Assembly: GCA_022710245.1 (NCBI GenBank) | Contig: JAKLHH010000587.1 | Span: forward strand, 1-5,598 | Length of the DNA: 5,598 bases | From: Myxococcota bacterium | GTDB taxonomy: Bacteria > Myxococcota > Polyangia > GCA-2747355 > JAKLHH01 | Direction: 5' to 3' | In this document: positions 1 to 5,473 of the stretch, in pieces | How positions within the stretch are numbered: position 1 is the stretch's first letter | How the letters are laid out: each line of letters opens with the position of its first letter | Program-made: the position numbers and the translations under genes | The notes under the pieces: generated by a model | Seen by the model: the letters and a program-made list of their open reading frames with translations, nothing else | The model's database searches: none | Told to the model about the DNA's origin: nothing

Positions 1-438
1 GCCGGGATCTCCGCCTTCAGCTGGACGATGGTCACCGGCAGCGGCCTCGACGACGTCCTCATCGCCAGCAACACGATCGTCAACGGGAGCCTGTCGACCG
101 GCAACACCAACCAGAGCTCGCGCGTGGTGAACAACATCATCTTCCGCGACGACGGCGGCGCGGTGGCGGCGGCGCCGTCGAAGGCCGGGCTCACCTTCTC
201 GAACAACCTCTGGTCGAAGGCGCCGCCGGCGAACGCCGCTGGCGCGGGGGACGTCGTCGGCGATCCGCTGCTCGCCCGGAGCGGCTCGAGCAGCGCCGGG
301 CTGCTCGCGCCGGACTACTTCAAGCTGAAGGCGGGCTCGCCCGCCGAGGGCAAGGGCAAGGCGCTGACCGAGGTGACCGAGGACTTCTTCCGCACCGCGC
401 GTCCGGCCGCGCCGGACATCGGCGCCCACGAGCGGTGA
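1..438 (+). CDS. Right-handed beta-helix repeat protein, C-terminal part (5' end outside window)
   Basis: The reading frame is open from base 1 and ends at TGA 436-438, giving the last 145 residues of a longer protein. Short rungs such as LIASNTIVNG and RVVNNIIF, then the asparagine pair in FSNNLW, look like the strand-turn pattern of right-handed parallel beta-helix proteins (pectate-lyase-like fold). They are followed by a linker with GDVVGDPLL, then YFKLKAGSPAEGKGK and a final DIGAHER. The order GDP - (F/Y)xLxxGSPA - DIGAxE is a familiar C-terminal ending of secreted beta-helix proteins in environmental bacteria. Such proteins are usually extracellular or outer-surface and bind or cleave polysaccharides. 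Substrate and any catalytic residues cannot be judged because most of the helix and any signal peptide lie upstream. The usual SPAxDxG is SPAEGKG here, a minor variation. The family call is fairly secure; an enzymatic role is not claimed. Confidence 0.8.
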   Translation, partial: AGISAFSWTMVTGSGLDDVLIASNTIVNGSLSTGNTNQSSRVVNNIIFRDDGGAVAAAPSKAGLTFSNNLWSKAPPANAAGAGDVVGDPLLARSGSSSAGLLAPDYFKLKAGSPAEGKGKALTEVTEDFFRTARPAAPDIGAHER

Positions 439-467
439 GCCCCTCCTCAGAGGTGGTGCGTCCCCGC

Positions 468-496
468 TTGTCGGCGCCCGCTCGATCCGCCATCAT
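468..496 (+). promoter_or_regulatory. Possible sigma70-type promoter for the 525-1847 gene
   Basis: TTGTCG at 468-473 (four of six matches to TTGACA) is followed after 17 bp by CATCAT at 491-496 (four of six matches to TATAAT). Transcription would begin near 503, leaving a leader of about 22 nt that includes the Shine-Dalgarno at 511-515. The spacing is ideal and the gene needs a promoter somewhere in this 86-bp gap, but the match is by eye and moderate. Confidence 0.3.
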
Positions 497-510
497 CCGC
501 CGAGGGTGAT

Positions 511-515
511 GGAGG
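511..515 (+). promoter_or_regulatory. Ribosome binding site fixing the start at 525
   Basis: GGAGG lies 9 nt before ATG 525-527, a normal Shine-Dalgarno placement that supports this start. Its first G is also the last base of the right arm of a small hairpin, CATCATCC (491-498) with GGGTGATG (504-511): eight pairs including one G-U, with a 5-nt loop. Confidence 0.7.
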
Positions 516-524
516 CTCGAGGCG

Positions 525-1847
525 ATGACGGTCGACTTCTCCGAGCAGGTGGGCAAGGCGCGCGAGGCGCTGGGCGCCGGTGATCCGCGCGCGGCGTTCA
601 CCGCGCTCCGCTGGGTCTTCCGGCTCCCCGAGCTGCCCACGCAGCGCGAGGAGCTCGCGGAGGCGCTGTCGCTCTTCTCGCAGCTCGCGCTGCCCATCGC
701 GGGCCCGGAGCTGGCGGGCGTCGTCGATCGCGGGGTGGCGGGCCTCGACGCTCCCCAGGCGCTCTATGACCTCGGCTACCAGCTGATCGAGCAGCGCCTC
801 CCCGAGCTCGCCGCCTGCGTGCTCTCCCGCGCGACCACGCTCGCGCCGGGGCAGGAGGCGCTCGTCACCGAGCTCTGCGCCGCGCTCGAGCAGGACGGCC
901 GCAACGATGAGGCGTGCCGCGTGCTGGTGGCCGAGAGGGGGCTCCGGCGCGAGAGCTTCGTCTGCCGCTACCTGCTCGCCTTCAACTGCGTGCTCGCGGG
1001 CGACCTCGACGAGGCCGCGCAGCTCGCGCCGCACCTGCGCCCGGGCCCCGGGGACGACGAGCAGTACATGGCGCGGCGGCTGGAGGAGATGCTCGCGCGC
1101 GCGGAGCTGGCGCGGCGCGCCGGGGATCTGTCCGCCGGCGACCTCCGAGGCTGGCACTTCGTCGCCACGGGCTGCGTGCTCCTCCACCTCTCGCCCTACG
1201 GGTTCGACGAGGGCATGCGCGGCCGCTACGCCTACACGCAGGACTCGCTGGGCCGCTGCCGGCTCGCGCTCGAGCGGCTCCGCGCGGTGCTCGAGGCGTG
1301 GCGCGCCGACGGGGCCCAGGTCCCGGCGCGCCTCCTCGGGCTGCGCGATCGCGACAGCCAGATCCTCGCGCTCGCCGCGTCGGAGCTCCTCGGCCTGCCG
1401 CTCGTCGACTACCAGGTGGACCTGCCAGGGCTGGTCATCGCCTACGACCTGGGCGCGCTGGACCCGCAGACGCCCGTCGAGCTCCTCGGTCACCGACCAG
1501 GGCAGGTGCTCTTCGCGCACGCCAGCTGCTGGACCGACCCGCCGCCCTGCGCCGGCGATCTCACGACCTACCTCTACCAGACGCAGCAGAGCCCCTGGGG
1601 GGAGCGGCTGCAGGTCATCGAGGGGCGCGCCCAGCAGGTGCCGGCCGACGACGCCCCGGCGGGGGAGCTCGCGGCGCGCCTCGTCGCTGCGCCCGCGACC
1701 GACGAGGACGAGCTGGAGCGTGACCGGCTGCCGCAGCTGGTGACGTTTGCCCGCGCGGTCCGTCCCGGGGCCTCGGCGTTCCAGGAGCAGGGCCGCCGCT
1801 CCCCGCTCTGGGAGGGGAGCCCGGTGAAGAGCAGCCGCTTCACCTGA
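525..1847 (+). CDS. TPR-like N-terminal domain protein with uncharacterised C-terminal domain
   Basis: This 440-residue protein has no signal peptide or membrane segment, so it is probably cytosolic. Residues 77-172 read as consecutive helix pairs of TPR type: ALYDLGYQLIEQ followed by AACVLSRATTLAPG, then ALVTELCAALEQDGRNDEA, then YLLAFNCVLAGDLDEAA. An earlier pair is possible around 13-34. This suggests a protein-interaction scaffold. Residues about 205-375 look like a separate alpha/beta domain that I cannot name. Striking stretches are HFVATGCVLLHLSPYG (211-226), LRDRDSQILALAASELLGLP (273-292), PGLVIAYDLGAL (301-312) and the W/C/P-rich SCWTDPPPCAGD (334-345), followed by YLYQTQQSPWGERL (349-362). 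The tail after 375 is acidic, then basic. There are nine cysteines, without a tidy metal-binding spacing. The start at ATG 525 is supported by GGAGG. The gene stands alone between a same-strand beta-helix gene and a convergent lipoprotein gene, so context gives no function. It is certainly coding; its function is unknown. Confidence 0.85.
   Translation: MTVDFSEQVGKAREALGAGDPRAAFTALRWVFRLPELPTQREELAEALSLFSQLALPIAGPELAGVVDRGVAGLDAPQALYDLGYQLIEQRLPELAACVLSRATTLAPGQEALVTELCAALEQDGRNDEACRVLVAERGLRRESFVCRYLLAFNCVLAGDLDEAAQLAPHLRPGPGDDEQYMARRLEEMLARAELARRAGDLSAGDLRGWHFVATGCVLLHLSPYGFDEGMRGRYAYTQDSLGRCRLALERLRAVLEAWRADGAQVPARLLGLRDRDSQILALAASELLGLPLVDYQVDLPGLVIAYDLGALDPQTPVELLGHRPGQVLFAHASCWTDPPPCAGDLTTYLYQTQQSPWGERLQVIEGRAQQVPADDAPAGELAARLVAAPATDEDELERDRLPQLVTFARAVRPGASAFQEQGRRSPLWEGSPVKSSRFT
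1823..1844 (+). terminator. Perfect 7-bp hairpin at a convergent gene junction, possible terminator
   Basis: GGTGAAG (1823-1829) and CTTCACC (1838-1844) form a perfect stem around an 8-nt loop, ending directly before the TGA stop of the + strand gene. No U-tract follows on either strand, so it is not a classical intrinsic terminator. It is the only clear stem-loop I see at the junction of two convergent genes and could act on transcripts from both sides or protect an mRNA end. It is encoded within the last codons of the + gene, so chance is possible. Confidence 0.3.
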
Positions 1848-1864
1848 GGGTCGTCAGGGTCGTC
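1848..1864. repeat. Tandem 8-bp repeat filling the convergent intergenic gap
   Basis: GGGTCGTC occurs at 1848-1855 and again at 1857-1864, separated by one A. Together the copies make up nearly all of the 19 bp between the two convergent stop codons. It looks like a small local duplication; no function is implied. Confidence 0.6.
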
Positions 1865-1866
1865 GG

Positions 1867-2382
1867 CTAGCGGAGGTGCTCGAAGGTGACCCGCGCGCCC
1901 TTCGCGATCCCGCTCCGCCGCGCGAAGCCGCCGTTCACCTCGAGGACGTAGCGCGAGGGCTCCTCGACGCGGCGCGGGGTGGTGGTGAGGGGCTCCGCGT
2001 TCTCCACCACGCCGACCACGGTCATCGCCGAGTTGATGAAGACCATGTCGAGGGGGATGTACGTGTTCTGCATCCAGAACGACTGCACCTCGTCCTCGTC
2101 GAAGAGGAAGATCATGCCGCCGTGGGCCGGGAGCTCCCGCCGGTACATGAGCCCCTTCTGCCGCTCCTCGGGCGTGCGCGCGACCTCGACCGGGATGCGC
2201 AGCGTGCGGCCGCCCGCCTCGATCACGACCATGGGGCTGGGGGGCGCTGGCTTGCCGCCGGAGGTGCTACCGCTGGAGGTGCCGCCCGACTGCTGGCTCG
2301 TCGGGTGACTGCAGGCCGCGAGGCTGATGGCGAGGAGCACGGTGGTGCAGAGTCCTTGGCTCACGGGCGGACTATAGCGCAT
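1867..2382 (-). CDS. DUF192 domain lipoprotein
   Basis: From ATG at 2382 the product has 171 residues. Residues 1-24 form a lipoprotein signal: a hydrophobic stretch (VLLAISLAAC) with lipobox L21-A22-A23 and lipidated C24. Serine at +2 would suit an outer-membrane destination by the E. coli Lol rule. A flexible S/G/T/P linker (25-50) leads into a DUF192 domain (51-170) with the family marks ERQKGLMYR (73-81), GGMIFLF (88-94), FWMQNTYIPLDMVFI (102-116) and YVLEVNGG (145-152). DUF192 proteins are small, often exported beta-rich proteins without an established biochemical role. The frame extends upstream to an ATG at 2424 that would overlap the cyclase gene. ATG 2382 keeps an arginine in the signal n-region. 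GTG 2364 is a serious rival because a -10-like TATAGT ends six bases before it, though that signal peptide would have no basic residue. No Shine-Dalgarno precedes either start. The gene follows the cyclase on the same strand by 13 bp, so co-transcription is possible. Confidence 0.88.
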   Translation of the reverse strand: MRYSPPVSQGLCTTVLLAISLAACSHPTSQQSGGTSSGSTSGGKPAPPSPMVVIEAGGRTLRIPVEVARTPEERQKGLMYRRELPAHGGMIFLFDEDEVQSFWMQNTYIPLDMVFINSAMTVVGVVENAEPLTTTPRRVEEPSRYVLEVNGGFARRSGIAKGARVTFEHLR

Positions 2383-2399
2383 CGCGCGCGGGCGTTCAC
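2371..2399 (-). promoter_or_regulatory. Possible promoter for a leaderless transcript of the DUF192 gene
   Basis: Reading the minus strand, TATAGT occupies 2376-2371 (five of six matches to TATAAT). A weak -35, GTGAAC, lies at 2399-2394 with a 17-bp spacer. After the -10 come six bases and then GTG at 2364-2362, so transcription would begin at or next to that GTG. The element lies over the end of the cyclase gene and inside the longer DUF192 frame. If it is real, translation starts at 2364 rather than 2382. Confidence 0.4.
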
Positions 2400-3769
2400 T
2401 GGCCGGAGCGCGGCGTCGCGTCATCTGGAGCGGCGCCGGTCGTCGCGGGCTCGCCGGCCGTCGCCACGCACTGGCGGCCCGCCTCCTTGGCGGCGTAGAG
2501 CGCCTCGTCCGCGCGCAGCTGCAGACGGCTCACCGAGCCCTCGGGGTCGGCGCCGTCCTGCGCCGCCACCCCGATGCTGGCCGAGATGCGGAGCCGCACG
2601 GGGCCCTCAGCGCCCTCGTGGACCACGGCGGCCTGCGCGAGGCCCTGCAGCACGCGGTCAGCGACCTGCCGCGCCTGCTCGAGGGAGGCGTCGGGCAGCA
2701 GCAGGACGAACTCGTCGCCGCCCACCCGGGCGGCCACGTCGACCTCGCGGATCGAGGCGCGGAGCACCTGCGCCATCGCCCGCAGGCAGGTGTCGCCCGC
2801 GGCGTGCCCGTGCCGGTCGTTGATCAGCTTCAGGTAGTCGAGGTCCAGCGTCACGACCGCGAGCGAGCGCGGCTGGCCGGTGCGCAGCGACCCGCGGCGC
2901 GCCGCGCCCCAGAGGCGCTCGGCCTCCTCGACGAAGCGCAGGCGGTTGCCGAGGCCGGTGAGCTCGTCGGTGCGGCTCAGCTCCTGCTCGCGCCGGTACA
3001 TCTGCTCGAGCTCGGCGTTGAGCTCCCGGATGCGGTTCTCGGCGTCCTTGCGCGCGGTGATGTCCTCGGTGATGCCCACCAGCCGCACCACCTGCCCGCG
3101 GCCGTCGCGGACCGGGACCGCCCGGCTCCAGACCCAGCGCACCTCCCCGTCGCGGCGCAGGAGGCGGTACTCGAGGTCGTAGCCCCGCTCGAACTGCGCC
3201 GCCGTGGCGTCCCGGAAGCGCGGCCGGTCCTCGGGGTGCACCAGCTCGTAGAGGGCGTCGGGTCGGCCGTGCAGCTGCTCCGGCGCGACGCCGAAGATGC
3301 GCTCGAAGGCCGGGCTGACGTAGAGCATGCGGCCGGAGACCACCGTCGAGGGATCCTTGATCCAGACGCACTGCTGGAGGTGGTCGGCGAGCTCCGTCAG
3401 GGTCTGCTGGCTCGCCTCGAGAGAGCGCGCGAGCTCGTGGTAGGGGGTGACGTCGGTGCCGACGGAGATGATCTCGCCCGTGCCATCCCAGGCGCCCGAG
3501 GGCCGGCCGAGCGGCCGGTGGCTCCAGAGCATGGAGCGCCGGCCAGCGGCGCCCTCCACCGTCGTCTCGCTCGAGGCGGCGCCCTCGCGCCGGAGCACCG
3601 CGACGAGCGCGGCGACCGGGCCGAGGACCTCCGCGGCCCTGCTGGCGGCGCCGTAGAGCGCGCGCCCCTCGCGGCTGAGGAAGCAGAGCTCGCCGGCCGC
3701 GGTCCAGCGCAGCAGGACACAGCCCGCGCTCTCCAGCGCCTCGAGGTGGGAAGCGGACGTGGCGTCCAT
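2396..3769 (-). CDS. PAS-PAS-GGDEF diguanylate cyclase
   Basis: This 457-residue soluble sensor protein should make cyclic di-GMP from two GTP. Residues about 10-115 form a degenerate PAS domain closing with a PAC-like ISVGTDVT (101-108). Residues 127-245 form a second, clearer PAS domain (WIKDPSTVVSGRMLYVSPAF, LVHPEDRPRF, then LVGITEDITARKDAE). A charged linker helix (246-266) leads to the GGDEF domain, which starts with DELTGLGNR (268-276). The catalytic set looks complete: D309 in DLDYLKLIND, N317, D326 and an intact GGDEF at 350-354. RxxD (R341-D344) sits five residues before GGDEF, the position of the inhibitory c-di-GMP site, so product feedback inhibition is expected. There is no EAL or HD-GYP domain and no membrane segment. 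No haem- or flavin-binding residue can be assigned, so the input signal is unknown. I prefer ATG 3769 because TACAAT lies six bases upstream; ATG 3787 would add six residues. No Shine-Dalgarno precedes either. The frame stays open far upstream only because it is antisense to cobA/hemD. Confidence 0.92.
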   Translation of the reverse strand: MDATSASHLEALESAGCVLLRWTAAGELCFLSREGRALYGAASRAAEVLGPVAALVAVLRREGAASSETTVEGAAGRRSMLWSHRPLGRPSGAWDGTGEIISVGTDVTPYHELARSLEASQQTLTELADHLQQCVWIKDPSTVVSGRMLYVSPAFERIFGVAPEQLHGRPDALYELVHPEDRPRFRDATAAQFERGYDLEYRLLRRDGEVRWVWSRAVPVRDGRGQVVRLVGITEDITARKDAENRIRELNAELEQMYRREQELSRTDELTGLGNRLRFVEEAERLWGAARRGSLRTGQPRSLAVVTLDLDYLKLINDRHGHAAGDTCLRAMAQVLRASIREVDVAARVGGDEFVLLLPDASLEQARQVADRVLQGLAQAAVVHEGAEGPVRLRISASIGVAAQDGADPEGSVSRLQLRADEALYAAKEAGRQCVATAGEPATTGAAPDDATPRSGQ

Positions 3770-3775
3770 CCAGGC

Positions 3776-3781
3776 ATTGTA
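3776..3781 (-). promoter_or_regulatory. -10-like element for the diguanylate cyclase gene
   Basis: On the minus strand TACAAT (3781-3776) matches five of six bases of TATAAT and stands out in very GC-rich DNA. Six bases (GCCTGG) separate it from ATG 3769, so initiation about seven bases downstream would put the mRNA 5' end at the start codon. I see no good -35 at 16-18 bp and no extended -10 TGn. Confidence 0.42.
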
Positions 3782-3815
3782 AACCATCAGGGGCCAGCGG
3801 GCGCACTGGCGAGCG

Positions 3816-3844
3816 CGGGAGGCCCGGGAGGTCCCGGGAGGTCC
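3816..3844. repeat. Three direct repeats of CGGGAGGYCC in the divergent intergenic region
   Basis: Copies lie at 3816-3824 (CGGGAGGCC, 9 bp), 3825-3834 and 3835-3844 (both CGGGAGGTCC). The 10-bp period is close to one helical turn. The block also contains an inverted pair, CCCGGG at 3823-3828 and 3833-3838, and a wider one, GCGGGA at 3815-3820 with TCCCGC at 3842-3847, so it could fold in RNA. It lies between the divergent cyclase and cobA/hemD genes and could be an operator or simple local expansion of GC-rich sequence. Confidence 0.6.
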
Positions 3845-3875
3845 CGCCCCCGTGGCCGCCGCCCCGGTTTTGGAG

Positions 3876-3881
3876 TAGCTT
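3876..3881 (+). promoter_or_regulatory. Weak -10-like element before cobA/hemD
   Basis: TAGCTT keeps the first, second and last bases of TATAAT and is followed by eight bases and then ATG 3890. This geometry would give a leader of one or two bases. No convincing -35 is visible at 16-18 bp. The only purine-rich run nearby, GGAG at 3872-3875, is 14 nt from the ATG, too far for a normal Shine-Dalgarno. Confidence 0.25.
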
Positions 3882-3889
3882 CCCAGCCG

Positions 3890-5464
3890 ATGAGCGAGCC
3901 AGCAGGCAAGGTCTCCCTGGTCGGTGCCGGTCCCGGCGCTCCCGATCTGATCACGGTCCGCGGCCGCCGCTGCCTGCGCGAGGCCGAGGTGGTGCTGCAC
4001 GACGGGCTCGTCAGCCGCGAGCTCCTCGCGGAGGCGCCGGCCTCCGCCGAGCGGATCGACGTCGGCAAGCGCCACGGCGCGGAGAGCGTCCGCCAGGAGG
4101 AGATCGGCCGCCTGCTGGTCGAGAAGGCGCGCGAGGGCAAGCGCGTGGTCCGCCTGAAGGGCGGCGACCCCTTCGTCTTCGGTCACGGCGGCGAGGAGGC
4201 CGAGGTGCTCGCGGCCGCGGGCATCGCCTTCGAGGTGGTCCCGGGCGTCAGCGCCGCCGTCGCCGCGCCGGCCTTCGCCGGCATCCCGCTCACCCACCGC
4301 GCGCTGGCGGGCGGCTTCGAGGTCTGGAGCGGCCACGACCCGGCGAGCGCCAGCGCGCTGCCGCGCACGGTGGTGGTGCTGATGGGCGTCCGCCGCCTCG
4401 AGGAGAACGTCGCCCGCCTGCTCGCCGCCGGCCGCGCGGGCAGCACGCCCGCCGCGCTGGTCGAGCAGGGGAGCCTCGCCTGCCAGCGCACCGTGGTCGC
4501 CACGCTGGAGACCATCGCCGGGCAGGCCCGCGCCGCGAAGCTCGCCTCGCCCGCGGCGCTCGTCGTCGGCGAGGTGGTGCGGCTCCGCGAGCAGCTCGCC
4601 TGGTTCGAGCGCGCGCCGCTCTTCGGCCTCCGCGTCCTCGTCACCCGCACGCGCGAGCAGGCCCGCGAGACCTGCCGCGCCCTCGAGGAGCTCGGCGCGC
4701 AGACGGTGGTGATGCCCACCATCGCGCTGGTCCCGCCCGAGGACGGCGAGCCGCTCCGGCGCGCGGTCCGCGAGCTCGCGAGCTATCGCTTCGTCGTCCT
4801 CACCAGCGCGAACGCCGTCGCGCCGCTCAAGACCGCCCTCGCCGAGGCGGGCCTCGACGCGCGCGCCCTCGCAGGCGCCACCCTCTGCGCCATCGGGCCC
4901 GGCACGGCGGCGGCGGCGCTCGCCGAGCTCGGCCTGCGCGCCGACCTGATCCCGGCCGACCACCGCGCCGAGGGGCTCCTCGAGCTGCTCACCGCCGAGC
5001 GCGTGCGCGGCCAGCGCGTCCTCATCCCGCGCGCCGCGGTGGCGAGGGAGCTCCTCCCCGAGGAGCTGGCCGCCCGCGGCGCCGAGGTGGACCTGATCCC
5101 GGTCTACCGCACGGTGCTCCCCGACCCGGCCGAGACCCGCGGCGGGCTCGCCGCCCTCGAGGCCGGCGAGGTCGACGTCCTCACCTTCACCAGCGCCTCC
5201 ACCGCCGAGAACTTCGCCGCCATCCTGGGCTCGCGCCTGGCGGCGCTGACGGCGGGGAGGCTGGTCGTCGCCATCGGCCCGGTGACCCGCGACGCCTGCG
5301 AGCGGGTCGGGCTGAAGGTCGACCTGATGCCCGCGAGCTACACCATCCACGCGATGACCGCGGCGCTCGTCCAGCACGTCGCCGCGCGACGCCAGAGCTC
5401 GAGCGGCGCCGCCCAGGCCGGAGAGTCGGGCGGAGCGGCCGCGCGCAACCAACCTGAACCCTGA
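3890..5464 (+). CDS. cobA/hemD: Uroporphyrinogen-III C-methyltransferase / uroporphyrinogen-III synthase fusion
   Basis: This 524-residue cytosolic enzyme joins two steps of tetrapyrrole synthesis. Residues 1-246 are a SUMT (CobA/CysG-A type), which uses S-adenosylmethionine to convert uroporphyrinogen III to precorrin-2. Its marks are VGAGPGAPDLIT (11-22), RLKGGDPFVFGHGGEE (88-103), VVPGVSAA (117-124), GIPLTHR (131-137) and MGV (165-167). Residues 247-500 are HemD, which cyclises hydroxymethylbilane to uroporphyrinogen III. Its marks are LTSANAV (304-310), AIGPGTA (334-340), VYRT (405-408), TFTSASTAENF (432-442), AIGPVT (461-466) and YTIHAMTAAL (484-493). A Ser/Gly/Ala-rich tail (501-524) lies outside both domains. 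The fused arrangement is known from several bacterial groups. Between SGH (147-149) and MGV the SUMT part is about seven residues shorter than I recall for E. coli CysG. ATG 3890 is chosen because the SUMT fold begins at once; the frame is open further upstream, but only as antisense of the cyclase gene. hemB follows nine bases after the stop, forming a haem/sirohaem/cobalamin operon. Confidence 0.95.
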   Translation: MSEPAGKVSLVGAGPGAPDLITVRGRRCLREAEVVLHDGLVSRELLAEAPASAERIDVGKRHGAESVRQEEIGRLLVEKAREGKRVVRLKGGDPFVFGHGGEEAEVLAAAGIAFEVVPGVSAAVAAPAFAGIPLTHRALAGGFEVWSGHDPASASALPRTVVVLMGVRRLEENVARLLAAGRAGSTPAALVEQGSLACQRTVVATLETIAGQARAAKLASPAALVVGEVVRLREQLAWFERAPLFGLRVLVTRTREQARETCRALEELGAQTVVMPTIALVPPEDGEPLRRAVRELASYRFVVLTSANAVAPLKTALAEAGLDARALAGATLCAIGPGTAAAALAELGLRADLIPADHRAEGLLELLTAERVRGQRVLIPRAAVARELLPEELAARGAEVDLIPVYRTVLPDPAETRGGLAALEAGEVDVLTFTSASTAENFAAILGSRLAALTAGRLVVAIGPVTRDACERVGLKVDLMPASYTIHAMTAALVQHVAARRQSSSGAAQAGESGGAAARNQPEP

Positions 5465-5468
5465 GGAG
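5464..5468 (+). promoter_or_regulatory. hemB ribosome binding site overlapping the cobA/hemD stop
   Basis: AGGAG starts on the last base of the TGA stop (5462-5464) and lies five bases before ATG 5474. A ribosome terminating on cobA/hemD would sit on the hemB initiation site, so translational coupling is likely. Confidence 0.75.
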
Positions 5469-5473
5469 ACGCC

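Noticed and set aside
151..180. GGCGGCGCGGTGGCGGCGG-like run as a repeat element
   Set aside because: It is a run of Gly/Ala/Val codons inside the beta-helix gene and is explained by coding and GC bias.
439..457. Short hairpin (CCTC/GAGG with a bulge) right after the beta-helix stop codon, as a terminator
   Set aside because: The core is only four pairs, with two more across a bulge and no U-tract. This is too weak to call in GC-rich DNA.
447..1520. Minus-strand open frame of 357 codons opposite the TPR-type gene
   Set aside because: It is an antisense shadow of a gene with a proper Shine-Dalgarno, TPR-like pattern and coherent amino-acid content. The shadow product is an Arg/Glu/Leu-rich string without recognisable motifs.
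2618..3889. Long in-frame open extension upstream of cobA/hemD, antisense to the cyclase gene
   Set aside because: It lies in the same codon register as the cyclase on the other strand. Stops there would need TTA, CTA or TCA codons in the cyclase, which are rare at this GC content. The translation is Ala/Arg/Glu-rich without domain motifs, and the SUMT fold begins only at 3890.
3770..3889. Cobalamin or other riboswitch before cobA/hemD
   Set aside because: No B12-box-like sequence is visible, and the likely leader is very short. The repeats fold but do not resemble a known aptamer.
3788..5452. Long open extension of the cyclase frame antisense to cobA/hemD
   Set aside because: It is the mirror image of the case above: a GC-bias shadow. 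The predicted residues are low-complexity and the PAS domain starts just after ATG 3769.
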